This document shows, piece by piece, positions 47,930 to 56,370 of a DNA stretch of 64,000 nt. Source of the DNA: a bacterium. GTDB lineage: Bacteria > Bdellovibrionota_C > UBA2361 > RFPC01. Both the position numbers and the translations under genes were made by a program. The DNA lies in NCBI GenBank assembly GCA_030431715.1, contig JAUIIO010000002.1:1-64000 (forward strand). Reading direction: 5' to 3'. How positions within the stretch are numbered: the stretch's first letter is position 1; every line of letters starts with the position of its first letter. The notes below the pieces were generated by a model. It saw only the letters and a list, made by a program, of their open reading frames with translations. It was not told the DNA's origin and searched no databases.

Positions 47930-49876
47930 TCAACACGAAAACTTTAAAATAGTTTCATAGAGAGAATCTCTATCGACTGGCTTGCAAAGAAACCCATTCA
48001 TCCCAGCCTCAATACATCGTTCTCGATCAGAGGCTCCCGTATCTCCAGTAAGCGCGATAATTGGCAAAAAGCGTCCTGACTGTTTTTCGAACTCTCGAAT
48101 TACCCGAGTTGCTTCGATTCCGCCCATTTCTGGCATCTGGCAGTCCATGAGCACAATGTCAATCTCTGGATCAGATGAATCACTACATAAAACATCACAG
48201 GCAAGCTTACCGTTTTCAACAACTTGGACGGTACATCCAAAGTTCTCAAGGAGACTTTTCATAAGCTTCTGATTAATAACATTGTCCTCTGCTAGGAGTA
48301 CCCTTGACTCACAAACTTTCTGACGAGGAATTTTCGTTTGAATCTCTTGATCTTGTGCAGCATGTGCTTCAATTGCAACTTGTCCATACGGCAACTCAAA
48401 AGTAAAGGTTGTTCCCTTTCCTTCTACACTCTGCAATGAGATCTTACCTTCCATAAGCTCTACAAGTTTTTTGACTATAGAGAGCCCCAGCCCAAAGCCA
48501 CCATACTGTCTTGTAATGCTTGTATCTGCTTGTGAAAAAGAATTAAAAATCTCGTCCTGTTTCGCAACCGGAATACCAATGCCAGTATCTACAACTGTTC
48601 CGAGTAAAATATCAGCATCAGGCTTTTTATCTATACTTACAGAGACACGGCTTTTTTCTTCAGAAAACTTTATAGCGTTGTTAATGAGATTAATTAATAT
48701 CTGACCTACGCGAACCTCATCAAGCATAAGCACTTCTGGTAGGTCCTCACTAAGACTCATCTGAATCTTGACTGCTTTCTCCGCTGCCTTAGATTTGGTA
48801 AGAGTCAGAACACGCTCAAGCAGGGCAGAAAGAGATATCATACTTGGGTCAATCTTAAACGTACCGACTTCGATCTTAGAGAAATTGATAATATCATCAA
48901 GCAGGGTCATTAAATCCCCGGCGCACTTCATAGAGTCATTGAGATACCCGCGCTGATCTTCACTAAGTTCAGTATCAAGGGTCAGTTGCGTTAATCCCAA
49001 CACCGCATTTAGTGGTGTACGTATCTCATGGCAGACATTCGCCATGAGCTGACTCTTCATCTGATTTAACGTATCAGCTTCCATACGAGCATGCTCTAAT
49101 TCCTTCTCTCTTTCGTAAGCTTCTGTAATGTCTTGAAACGTACCATAAACCCTAACGACCTCTCCGTCTTTCTCTTCTGCTTGTCCTTGGGAACGGACCC
49201 ACTTCTCATTACCGAGAGCTGTAATGAGAGGAGCGCGAAATGAAAACGCTTCCTTTTTCTTGATTGCGTTTTCAACATTCTCTTGCACCAGCGCATCGTA
49301 CGGCTCAGGATAGAAAGCGATAGCACGCTCTAAGCTCACTTCTTCATTCGGTGAGAGTTCATGAATACGATAGACTTCCTCTGTCCAGCTCAAAGTCGTT
49401 GTCTGAATGTTAAATTCCCAGCCACCTACACTGGCTAGTCGACCTGTCTTCTGTAAAAGATCCTCACTTCTTCGTAGGTCATCTTCCACGTGCTTCATAG
49501 CTGTAATATCTTCGGCAAAGATGACTATACCTCCAATCCCACCATTTTTGTGATGCCAAGGCCTCACCTCCCATTTCAACCACATTGGAGAGGAAGAGTC
49601 TCTGTCGTAATAGTCCTCAACACTTTGAAGGGTTTCACCAGAGAGCGCACGCTCATGCACGTTCTTCCAACGCTCTGGAAGATCCGGGTGAACTTCATAG
49701 TGGTTTTTTCCAATCACATCAGATAACTGGAAGTCCTCAAGCCACCGCTTTGAGGCCATAATATAATTCATATTCCGATCAAAGAATGCGAGCGCCGCAG
49801 GAGCCGAGCTTAAGAAGATCTCAAGAAATTCTGTCTCTGAAATATCAGGGATATTTTTGTAGAATGTATGATCCAT
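47930..49876 (-). CDS. Hybrid sensor histidine kinase (PAS-PAS-HisKA-HATPase-REC)
   Basis: A soluble sensor kinase with no transmembrane segment. PAS1 is at about 15-125 (FLSSAPAALAFFDRNMNYIM) and PAS2 at 140-252 (SVGGWEFNIQTTTLSWTEEV). HisKA has the phospho-acceptor His283 (VCHEIRTPLN). The ATPase domain has the N box (NLINNAIKFSEE), G1 (VVDTGIGIP) and G2 (GGFGLGLSIVKKL). The C-terminal receiver has Asp578 (VLMDCQMPEMGG), Asp530/531 (LAEDN) and a Lys (LCKP). It ends without an Hpt or DNA-binding domain, so phosphate must pass to a separate Hpt/regulator. There are no linked regulator genes. The PAS ligand is unknown. Confidence 0.93.
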   Translation of the reverse strand: MDHTFYKNIPDISETEFLEIFLSSAPAALAFFDRNMNYIMASKRWLEDFQLSDVIGKNHYEVHPDLPERWKNVHERALSGETLQSVEDYYDRDSSSPMWLKWEVRPWHHKNGGIGGIVIFAEDITAMKHVEDDLRRSEDLLQKTGRLASVGGWEFNIQTTTLSWTEEVYRIHELSPNEEVSLERAIAFYPEPYDALVQENVENAIKKKEAFSFRAPLITALGNEKWVRSQGQAEEKDGEVVRVYGTFQDITEAYEREKELEHARMEADTLNQMKSQLMANVCHEIRTPLNAVLGLTQLTLDTELSEDQRGYLNDSMKCAGDLMTLLDDIINFSKIEVGTFKIDPSMISLSALLERVLTLTKSKAAEKAVKIQMSLSEDLPEVLMLDEVRVGQILINLINNAIKFSEEKSRVSVSIDKKPDADILLGTVVDTGIGIPVAKQDEIFNSFSQADTSITRQYGGFGLGLSIVKKLVELMEGKISLQSVEGKGTTFTFELPYGQVAIEAHAAQDQEIQTKIPRQKVCESRVLLAEDNVINQKLMKSLLENFGCTVQVVENGKLACDVLCSDSSDPEIDIVLMDCQMPEMGGIEATRVIREFEKQSGRFLPIIALTGDTGASDRERCIEAGMNGFLCKPVDRDSLYETILKFSC

Positions 49877-50021
49877 TGTTATGATCGTCCGATCCGTCGA
49901 TTTATCGTATTTTTCGACATGAAGTGGAAAACTATTGAACTTTATTATTATGTATTTGTAGTGTGTCTATAACAATAAGAAATGCTGTTTTACCCAGCCG
50001 CCTGTTATGCCAAGAGGACAG

Positions 50022-50702
50022 TTATCCTCGTACTTTAACACTGCACTCAAGATTGCCAAGAGTAAGTACGGTATCTGCCAATACTTGAACGATATCCAGA
50101 CGATGAGTTGAGATAAGCAAGCCTGTCTCATCTGCATGAGCATACATCTGCTCTATCAACTTTTCAGACTGGCAAGCATCCAGTCCATCAAATGGCTCAT
50201 CAAGGAGAAACAATTTTGGCTGAATAATAAATCCTAGGGCAGCTTGAAGCCTACGACGTTGCCCCTTAGAAAGCTCTCTTCCCTTTTTCTGCAGTAGTGT
50301 ACTGAGGTCAAAGTCCTCCAGATATATTATTCCTTCTTCCCTGTAGTAGTAAGGATTAGAAAGTTTTAGTCGACACCACAGCTGGAGATAGTCCTCTACG
50401 GTGATGTCCGAGAATATTGCATTTTCTTCCGGGGAATAGGCAACATCGCGCTCTGGAATGAGGAGCTTCTGCGCACTAAGCTCATCTCTAAGGTACCACG
50501 CACGCAGTTCTCCTCGTTGAGGGATGAGAAGGTTGAGTAGCGTTTTCATAAATGTTGATTTACCAGAGCCGTTTGGCCCTACTAAAGCAATGATATTCCC
50601 CTCACACTGTAAGCTTTTAATATTTAGAGCAACCTTACTATCATACCCGACGAGGAGATCCCGGGCCAATAATTTAATTTTCTTATGCTCAGACAAAATC
50701 AT
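50022..50702 (-). CDS. ABC transporter ATP-binding protein
   Basis: A 226-residue ATPase subunit with Walker A (GPNGSGKST), Q-loop (AYSPEENAIF, where Q is replaced by the SPEEN segment), signature LSKGQRRRLQAAL, Walker B LFLLDEPFDGLD and H-loop STHR. Its start codon overlaps the stop of the preceding permease gene (TAATG), so the two are translationally coupled and form one transporter. The EPFDGLD and SPEEN features resemble ABC-2/gliding or bacteriocin-type exporters. The substrate is unknown. Confidence 0.92.
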   Translation of the reverse strand: MILSEHKKIKLLARDLLVGYDSKVALNIKSLQCEGNIIALVGPNGSGKSTFMKTLLNLLIPQRGELRAWYLRDELSAQKLLIPERDVAYSPEENAIFSDITVEDYLQLWCRLKLSNPYYYREEGIIYLEDFDLSTLLQKKGRELSKGQRRRLQAALGFIIQPKLFLLDEPFDGLDACQSEKLIEQMYAHADETGLLISTHRLDIVQVLADTVLTLGNLECSVKVRG

Positions 50703-51964
50703 TAAAACTCTCCTAAATGTGCTGAAAACCAGTCTGTGTTCTTTTTAAATAGAATCAAGATGCAAACGAGGCAGAGCGATGCATGAATTACTAGAAAGAT
50801 TGGATTCATCTTTACAAGCGGATAAAGAATAATCGGGCTAACACCTGCAATCGGTAAAGAAATGATTACGTGTTGAAGTATGACACTTATCGTACCTGTT
50901 ATAAAAAGCGTTCCTAACCAGAGCAATGTTCCAAAGAAAGCAAAAGACAAAGGTAAGAATGTATATAAAAAACTAAACGCACTATGTCTTACCTTTAGTT
51001 CCATAAGCGATCCTATAAGAGCGGCAAGAGTGATAGTGGCTAAAAGAGCTATTACCCAAAGCACAAAACACAACGGCTCTTCAACGATATCGACAAGATA
51101 AATCTCTCTCGTTCCAAATAAGATAAAGGCCAGAGAAGCCGGCACTGATGCGAGTAAAAAGCAAAGAACACGAAAAAATGTTAAGTACCAAAGTGCCCGG
51201 TAGAATGCTTGTTTGCCACACGCTGCCACAAGTGGCAAGAGTGCACCATTGGCTGAGAAGTAATGTAGAATCTTTTTATGTGCTTTAAGTGTCAGCCAAA
51301 TAGTAATGAGCATGATGAGAGCAATATTCATTACAAAGACAAACGTTTTTTCAGAGTCTGTTATCTTAATAGGTCGGTATGAGTTGCGAGGAAATAAGAA
51401 GATATCTCCCACGAGCTCTTCTGACGCCTCTATCTCTTGGCGGGCAGAGTACTCATGCCTTTTGACCTCTTTTTGTTTTTTCGCTTGTGCGAGATGGTAA
51501 ATACCGAGAGCGCTGAGTGTTGATACATGAGAGATCGCCTCTTTCTCATCATGCACTTCTACGCAAAGGTCTGTCTTACAGGTATGCCCAACGTGGATTG
51601 TATTAACGAGCGAAGAGAAAAAGCTGCTATATTTCTCAATATCCAGATTTGCACTTTCTGTAACGCTCAATGAAAGATCTAGTGGATTTACAGCACATGT
51701 ATCCTGCTCCGTACATATACGGGGACTATCCGTATTGATGGTACTCCCCAATAAGATTGAGCGTAAGACCTGGTCCTCTTTGTTGTCTTTTGTTGCACGC
51801 TCCATATACTCATCCGCGGTCTCTTCAAGAGCAGAGAGAAACATTACTGAGACTGATATCTGAAAGAAGGCTATTCCAAGTCCTATAAGGAGCGGCCAGA
51901 GAAATAGTGATGCAAACAACTTGCGAACCCGCAGGAAGGCAAGCGCAATAGACAGCGAACTCAT
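50702..51964 (-). CDS. ABC transporter membrane subunit partner
   Basis: A hydrophobic protein with a TM segment at the N-terminus (LFASLFLWPLLIGLGIAFFQ), a large extracytoplasmic domain of about 180 residues containing Cys pairs (ICTEQDTCAV, HTCKTDLCVE), and about five to six further TMs. This topology (TM, large loop, TM bundle) is that of ABC-2 type permeases. I use the ATG at 51964; a GTG at 51985 is also possible, and neither has a clear ribosome site. The operon is permease-ATPase, 4 bp or less apart. A perfect 23-bp palindrome lies just upstream. Confidence 0.75.
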   Translation of the reverse strand: MSSLSIALAFLRVRKLFASLFLWPLLIGLGIAFFQISVSVMFLSALEETADEYMERATKDNKEDQVLRSILLGSTINTDSPRICTEQDTCAVNPLDLSLSVTESANLDIEKYSSFFSSLVNTIHVGHTCKTDLCVEVHDEKEAISHVSTLSALGIYHLAQAKKQKEVKRHEYSARQEIEASEELVGDIFLFPRNSYRPIKITDSEKTFVFVMNIALIMLITIWLTLKAHKKILHYFSANGALLPLVAACGKQAFYRALWYLTFFRVLCFLLASVPASLAFILFGTREIYLVDIVEEPLCFVLWVIALLATITLAALIGSLMELKVRHSAFSFLYTFLPLSFAFFGTLLWLGTLFITGTISVILQHVIISLPIAGVSPIILYPLVKMNPIFLVIHASLCLVCILILFKKNTDWFSAHLGEF

Positions 51965-52014
51965 ATAGTGGTTATGTAGTCGCACCTCACAAGTGCTCTA
52001 TAGCATTAAATTAT

Positions 52015-52037
52015 TTTCTAAGAAAATTTCTTAGAAA
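52015..52037. promoter_or_regulatory. Perfect 23-bp palindrome upstream of the ABC operon
   Basis: Arms TTTCTAAGAAA and TTTCTTAGAAA surround one central base. It is about 50 bp upstream of the permease ATG, an ideal place for an operator of a dimeric regulator. Confidence 0.6.
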
Positions 52038-52088
52038 TAGAGAACACTCTGCCCCCCTCGCCTCATAAGGCTTTTGAACATGGGACAG

Positions 52089-52266
52089 GAATGGTTCTTC
52101 GGAACATTCTCTGTCGTAAAAGAACTACGTCTCTTTCCAGCAGTGGTTTCAAAAGTGATTCCATCGCGGGAGGATAAATATACATTTTGCATAAACGAAG
52201 GAGAAAAATCTGACATTTCTATATATGCCCTTTTGAGAGCGTGGATCGTTATTGAAACCACTGCTG
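52089..52266 (+). promoter_or_regulatory. Structured leader before the VirB2-like gene
   Basis: A GTTC-TTCG-GAAC hairpin (52089-52109) is followed by a 129-base region bounded by perfect 15-base inverted arms CAGCAGTGGTTTCAA (52138-52152) and TTGAAACCACTGCTG (52252-52266), with further imperfect pairing inside. It ends 29 bases before the VirB2-like ATG. It may be a leader RNA structure or a small mobile repeat. The rest of this 330-bp gap holds the 23-bp palindrome. Confidence 0.5.
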
Positions 52267-52294
52267 CGGATAGGATTATACATAAGGAAATGTC

Positions 52295-52636
52295 ATGAAC
52301 CATAAAGTAAGGAAACTTTATACATACAAACATACGCTCCTGCTCATAGGGATAGGAACGCTGCTTATTCTGGATACAAATGTGCTATATGCTCAGAATC
52401 TTCCAGGTGCATCAACTCCCACCTATGATCCCGACAGACTGATACTCGCTGTCCATACGGTACTTGCTTATCTTGAAGGGCCCCTTGGGGCGCTGATCAT
52501 GGTTGCAGCTGGTCTCGGAGCAATTGCGAGTGCAGCTTTTGGTCAGTACAGCGCTGCCATAAGTCTGTTTGTCGTAGGAGTAGGATCCTTTGTATTGCGA
52601 AATTTTGTTGAACTTTTCTTCAACATCGAAAGGTAA
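52295..52636 (+). CDS. TrbC/VirB2-like small membrane protein (orphan)
   Basis: A 113-residue protein with a hydrophobic N-terminal leader (residues 16-34, VLYA-QN) and two membrane helices with small residues, about 58-80 (GPLGALIMVAAGLGAIASAA) and 85-107 (AAISLFVVGVGSFVLRNFVE). This is the layout of VirB2/TrbC pilins of type IV secretion/conjugation. No other conjugation gene is in the window, so it is an orphan here or a different small membrane protein of similar shape. A strong terminator follows its stop. Confidence 0.6.
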   Translation: MNHKVRKLYTYKHTLLLIGIGTLLILDTNVLYAQNLPGASTPTYDPDRLILAVHTVLAYLEGPLGALIMVAAGLGAIASAAFGQYSAAISLFVVGVGSFVLRNFVELFFNIER

Positions 52637-52660
52637 CACCTACCGCGATTCACTCTTAGC

Positions 52661-52692
52661 GGGAGGAGCTCAGGACGGGCTCCTCCCCTTTT
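52661..52692 (+). terminator. Rho-independent terminator after the VirB2-like gene
   Basis: A perfect 9-bp GC-rich stem GGGAGGAGC/GCTCCTCCC with a 9-base loop, followed by CTTTT, 25 bases after the stop codon. Confidence 0.85.
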
Positions 52693-52721
52693 CCTGTAAG
52701 TGTATTCTTCATTACCTTCCC

Positions 52722-52826
52722 CTCTGTGCTCTCTGTGAGCTCTGTGTTTTATTTGATCGTGGCGCTGATGCTAACTGTATTGATTGCCGGTGCATTATTG
52801 AGAAATGAAACACAGAGAGCACAGAG
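52722..52826. repeat. Inverted repeat with CTCTGTG-type arms (family C)
   Basis: CTCTGTGCTCTCTGTG (52722-52737) and its exact reverse complement (52811-52826), with an extra AGCTCTGTG unit in the first arm. A diverged single arm (CCGTGTGCTCCTGTGTTTTT) lies at 61667-61686 beside repeat A copy 2. Such CTCTGTG-type sequences recur in many environmental bacterial genomes as small repeats. Confidence 0.7.
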
Positions 52827-52846
52827 CCTCCTCACTCCACAGAGCA

Positions 52847-53221
52847 CTAGCTACTGATTCCTGGAGTGCCTACGATATCATCCACATGCAGATTCATGCT
52901 GTCGATAATTGAGGTGGTATCTGCTTCACTCAGATGAAACTCCTTGAGCGAATCAAATAGGTGCTCGACATACTTCTGAAAATGCTTCCGTTGTATTCCA
53001 CGAGTAGAGTGTGCATGGCTAAGCTCAGGACCGGTGTACTTTGCGTCTCCCCCCAGCGCGACACTAAAAAATTCATACTGCATGGCTTTTAGAGTCTCAA
53101 GAGAGGTGTTTGAGAAAAAAGGGCTAAGCTCTTCATCACGCATTATTCTTTCATAGAGATCATCAACGAGATTCTCTACTGCCTTACGACCTCCAATCTT
53201 ATCATACAAAGATTCTGACAT
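52847..53221 (-). CDS. Truncated (2/2) haemoglobin, group I-like
   Basis: A 124-residue haem protein of the truncated globin family. The pattern SLYDKIGGRKAVENLVDDLY begins helix A/B with Tyr23 at B10, then FF at 35-36. The proximal His71 lies in SHAHSTRGI, and RKHFQKYVEHL is helix G. Group I/N truncated globins bind O2 and NO and can detoxify NO. It is divergent from nrdD, in a neighbourhood of oxygen-sensitive enzymes, which makes NO or O2 scavenging plausible. No Gly-Gly motif is clear in the E-F loop beyond LGGDAKYTG. Confidence 0.88.
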   Translation of the reverse strand: MSESLYDKIGGRKAVENLVDDLYERIMRDEELSPFFSNTSLETLKAMQYEFFSVALGGDAKYTGPELSHAHSTRGIQRKHFQKYVEHLFDSLKEFHLSEADTTSIIDSMNLHVDDIVGTPGISS

Positions 53222-53533
53222 AACTCTTACACCCTATGACGTTTTAAGTATTCAATACGCATCATAGTCTCCGATTCTTGCTCTCATTGCAAAGGACACA
53301 AGAGCTCTCTCTCTTCAGAAACTGAACACCTGAGCATGAAACCAGAAGATAGTTTTTCGAATATGACAAGGGATTACTCCCTTAAACATTTCACATAAAA
53401 TACTAAATATAGTGTTGCATCTCTGCCCTAGGCACAATATATTGCTATCGATCGACTTTCCCAGTCCAGCATACGAAAGCCAGTTCATCATCAATATTTT
53501 AACTCGCTTACCTTCTCTCAGGAGACTTTCGCT
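53222..53533. other. Intergenic region with nrdD control region
   Basis: A 312-bp divergent gap containing the NrdR box pair (annotated separately) and an AGGAG ribosome site for nrdD. No further gene was seen. Confidence 0.5.
53400..53447. promoter_or_regulatory. Pair of NrdR boxes upstream of nrdD
   Basis: Box 1 ATACTAAATATAGTGT (53400-53415) and box 2 GCACAATATATTGCTA (53432-53447) both fit the NrdR consensus, a 16-bp AT-rich palindrome near aCACaATATaTtGTgT. Their starts are exactly 32 bp apart, three helical turns, as in known NrdR-regulated operons. Confidence 0.8.
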
Positions 53534-55663
53534 ATGCAGAACGCTCTACCCGCTATTCACCCTATTCCAGAATTTGTACTCAAAAGAAATGGAAAACTTG
53601 AGCCCTTTACTCAAGATAAGATTACACGTGCTATCTTCAAAGCGGCCAAAGCCGTCGGTGGAAAGAATCAGGAGCTCGCTGAAAGCCTGTCTCGGCAGGT
53701 CATTGAGGAACTCTCCCTCGTGACGGGAGCGAATCCACCTGAGGTTGAGCAGATTCAAGACTGTGTTGAACGAGTGCTGATTAAGGCCGGGCACTCTCGA
53801 ACAGCTCGAACCTATATTCTCTACCGCGAAAAACGTTCTCAAGCACGTAACTATAACGCTTTGGCAGGTGCAATCGTTGAGCTTTTTTCTTCTTATCTTT
53901 CTGATACAGACTGGCGGATAAATGAGAATGCAAATGTCCAAAGAAGTATTAATGGTCTAAACAACTATGTTCGTGAGATCTTTACCAAGCACTTTTGGCT
54001 TGAAAGTATCTATCCTCAGGATATTCGAGATGCTCACGAGAAAGGAGAGATTCACATACACGATCTTGGCTTTTTAGGGCCATACTGTAGCGGCTGGGAT
54101 CTCGAGCAGATTTTAAGAGAGGGGTTCGGTGGGATTCCTGGAAAAGTTGCCAGTCGACCCGCGAAACATCTACGAAGTTTTCTTGGTCAGGTAGCAAATG
54201 CCACGTTTACAGCTCAAGGCGAGTGTGCAGGAGCGCAAGCTTGGAGTAGTTTTGACACGTATTGCGCCCCATTTATTCGAAAAGATAACCTCACGTATGA
54301 ACAAGTAAAGCAAGCACTACAAGAATTTATCTTTAATCTCAATGTTCCCACTCGTGTTGGGTTTCAGTGTCCTTTTTCAAATCTCACCTTCGATCTACGT
54401 CCACCAGCAACGCTTGCCGGGAGAGCTGTTATAATTGGAGGGGAACAACAGGAGAGCTGTTACGGTGAGTATGCTCCCGAAATGGAGATGTTTAACAGTG
54501 CATTTTGTGAAGTAATGTTAGAAGGCGATGCGGATGGGCGAGTTTTTACCTTCCCAATTCCAACACTCAATGTCACTAGTGATTTCCCATGGGAATCGGC
54601 AGCAGTTCAAGCATTTCTTCAGATCACCTGTAAATACGGCATCCCGTACTTTGCAAATTATGTAAATAGCGATCTCTCTCCTGAGGATGCTGTTTCGATG
54701 TGTTGTCGCCTCCGACTTGATACCAGCGAACTCAGGAAACGTGGTGGTGGGCTCTTTGGAAGCAATCCAATGACTGGCTCTCTTGGTGTAGTAACTCTTA
54801 ATCTTGCTCGAATCGGCTATCTCGCCACAGATAAAAATGATTTCTTTGTAAGACTTGGAAGAATGGCAGACATTGCGAGGAATTCTCTCGAAATAAAGCG
54901 AAAAGAAGTCGAGCGCCTTACAGAATCAGGACTCTATCCTTATGCAAAGCATCTCTTAAGGAACGTATTTGCTCGCTCAGGTGAATATTGGAAAAACCAC
55001 TTCTCAACAATAGGCATCATTGGAATGCATGAAGCACTCTTAAATTACAATGGAAGTGCTATTTACAGTCAAAGTGGCCAAGAATTCGCACAAGACGTGC
55101 TTCTCTTCTTACGTGAAAAACTTAAGACCTATCAAACTGAGACCGGAAATGTCTACAACCTCGAAGCAACACCTGCAGAAGGGACCAGTTACCGACTCGC
55201 AGAACGCGATAAGTCGAGATACCCTGATATCGTAACATCAGGAGAGAAGACTCCTTACTATACCAACTCCACACAGCTCCCGGCTTCATTTACTGACGAT
55301 CTCTTTGAAGCCGTAGAGTTGCAGTCGGATCTTCAATCTCTCTATACCGGGGGAACAGTTTTTCATGCGTATCTTGGTGAGCAGATCGAGGATACAGCTC
55401 TGTGTGCCGAAGTCATACAATGCGTATTTCAAAAAACAAAGCTTCCGTATCTCTCTATTACTCCAACATTTAGTATCTGTAAGAATCATGGATATTTAAA
55501 AGGCAAGAGGCCTGTTTGTCCTGAATGTCAGGAGGAAACTGAGGTCTACTCAAGGGTGGTTGGTTATCTTCGGCCAATGAAGCATTACAATTGCGGGAAA
55601 AAGGAAGAGTTTGGTGAGAGGATTATGTTTGAGACTCCTCAAGAATATTCTGATAGGAGATAG
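53534..55663 (+). CDS. nrdD: Anaerobic (class III) ribonucleoside-triphosphate reductase
   Basis: It reduces NTPs to dNTPs by a glycyl radical, so it works only without oxygen. The N-terminal ATP cone (about 12-100: VLKRNGKLEPFTQDKITRAI) senses dATP. The central barrel and the C-terminal part show the zinc site Cys649-x-x-His652 plus Cys662-x-x-Cys665 (CKNHG, CPEC) and the glycyl radical Gly677 in RVVGYLRPM. The CxxH variant is found in several non-enteric NrdD. Full length at 709 residues. AGGAG precedes the ATG. nrdG follows after 2 bp, forming an operon controlled by the NrdR boxes. Confidence 0.95.
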   Translation: MQNALPAIHPIPEFVLKRNGKLEPFTQDKITRAIFKAAKAVGGKNQELAESLSRQVIEELSLVTGANPPEVEQIQDCVERVLIKAGHSRTARTYILYREKRSQARNYNALAGAIVELFSSYLSDTDWRINENANVQRSINGLNNYVREIFTKHFWLESIYPQDIRDAHEKGEIHIHDLGFLGPYCSGWDLEQILREGFGGIPGKVASRPAKHLRSFLGQVANATFTAQGECAGAQAWSSFDTYCAPFIRKDNLTYEQVKQALQEFIFNLNVPTRVGFQCPFSNLTFDLRPPATLAGRAVIIGGEQQESCYGEYAPEMEMFNSAFCEVMLEGDADGRVFTFPIPTLNVTSDFPWESAAVQAFLQITCKYGIPYFANYVNSDLSPEDAVSMCCRLRLDTSELRKRGGGLFGSNPMTGSLGVVTLNLARIGYLATDKNDFFVRLGRMADIARNSLEIKRKEVERLTESGLYPYAKHLLRNVFARSGEYWKNHFSTIGIIGMHEALLNYNGSAIYSQSGQEFAQDVLLFLREKLKTYQTETGNVYNLEATPAEGTSYRLAERDKSRYPDIVTSGEKTPYYTNSTQLPASFTDDLFEAVELQSDLQSLYTGGTVFHAYLGEQIEDTALCAEVIQCVFQKTKLPYLSITPTFSICKNHGYLKGKRPVCPECQEETEVYSRVVGYLRPMKHYNCGKKEEFGERIMFETPQEYSDRR

Positions 55664-55665
55664 TT

Positions 55666-56370
55666 ATGTTTTTTTCTGGAATCGAACTGACCTCTTCCAT
55701 CGATTTTCCGGGGCATCTTGCTACAGTGCTTTTTGCCTCGGGATGTAATTACAGGTGTGAGTACTGCTATAACCTTGACAAGATTGATACCAAAGCTTTC
55801 TCGGGTGAAGAGATCCTCCCTCGACTGCTGAAACGGAAAAAATACATTACCTCTGTCGTCATAAGTGGAGGGGAACCAACGATTCAACCAGATCTTCCTC
55901 TGTGGCTTGAGACATTGAGAGAACACGAGTTTGAGATAAAGCTTGATACCAATGGAAGCAATCCCCAAATGATCAAGGAACTCCTAAAGCGTAAACTGCT
56001 CACTTACATCGCTATGGATCTCAAATCCCCGGTACAATACTACAGAAGCGTAACGTGTTGTAGCTCTAACCAAAAAGCGCTTCTACAAAGCATTCGTCTT
56101 ATAAAAGAAAGCGAGATCTCTCATGAATTTCGAACAACAGTGCTTCCTGGATTTTCAGCACAGACTCTTCTAAAGACTGCATGGCCTGCATATGGAGCAG
56201 CACGATATGCCCTTCAACCATTTTATCCATTTAAAAAGAAGTACACTCATCCTTCACTGAAAGGACCTGCTACGGTTGCAAACGTAATCAATTCTACAGT
56301 ACCAGAACTCAAAGAGCATTTTGGCGAAGTCCTCATTCGTGGACAAGAGGCTCTCACCGCCCACGCTTAG
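55666..56370 (+). CDS. nrdG: Radical SAM activase of anaerobic ribonucleotide reductase
   Basis: It installs the glycyl radical on NrdD using S-adenosylmethionine and a 4Fe-4S cluster. Motif Cys27-x3-Cys31-x2-Cys34 (CNYRCEYC), the GGE motif (SGGEPTIQPDLP) and TNGS are present. The opening GIELTSSIDFPGHLATVLFA is typical of activases of the NrdG type found outside enteric bacteria; it is longer (234 residues) than E. coli NrdG (154). It is coupled to nrdD (AGGAGA, 5 bases before ATG). It ends with a 3-bp overlap with the convergent radical SAM gene. Confidence 0.92.
   Translation: MFFSGIELTSSIDFPGHLATVLFASGCNYRCEYCYNLDKIDTKAFSGEEILPRLLKRKKYITSVVISGGEPTIQPDLPLWLETLREHEFEIKLDTNGSNPQMIKELLKRKLLTYIAMDLKSPVQYYRSVTCCSSNQKALLQSIRLIKESEISHEFRTTVLPGFSAQTLLKTAWPAYGAARYALQPFYPFKKKYTHPSLKGPATVANVINSTVPELKEHFGEVLIRGQEALTAHA

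Noticed and set aside
52295-52636. Type IV secretion locus
   Set aside because: Only one VirB2-like gene; no VirB4, VirB6, VirB8-11 or relaxase in the window.
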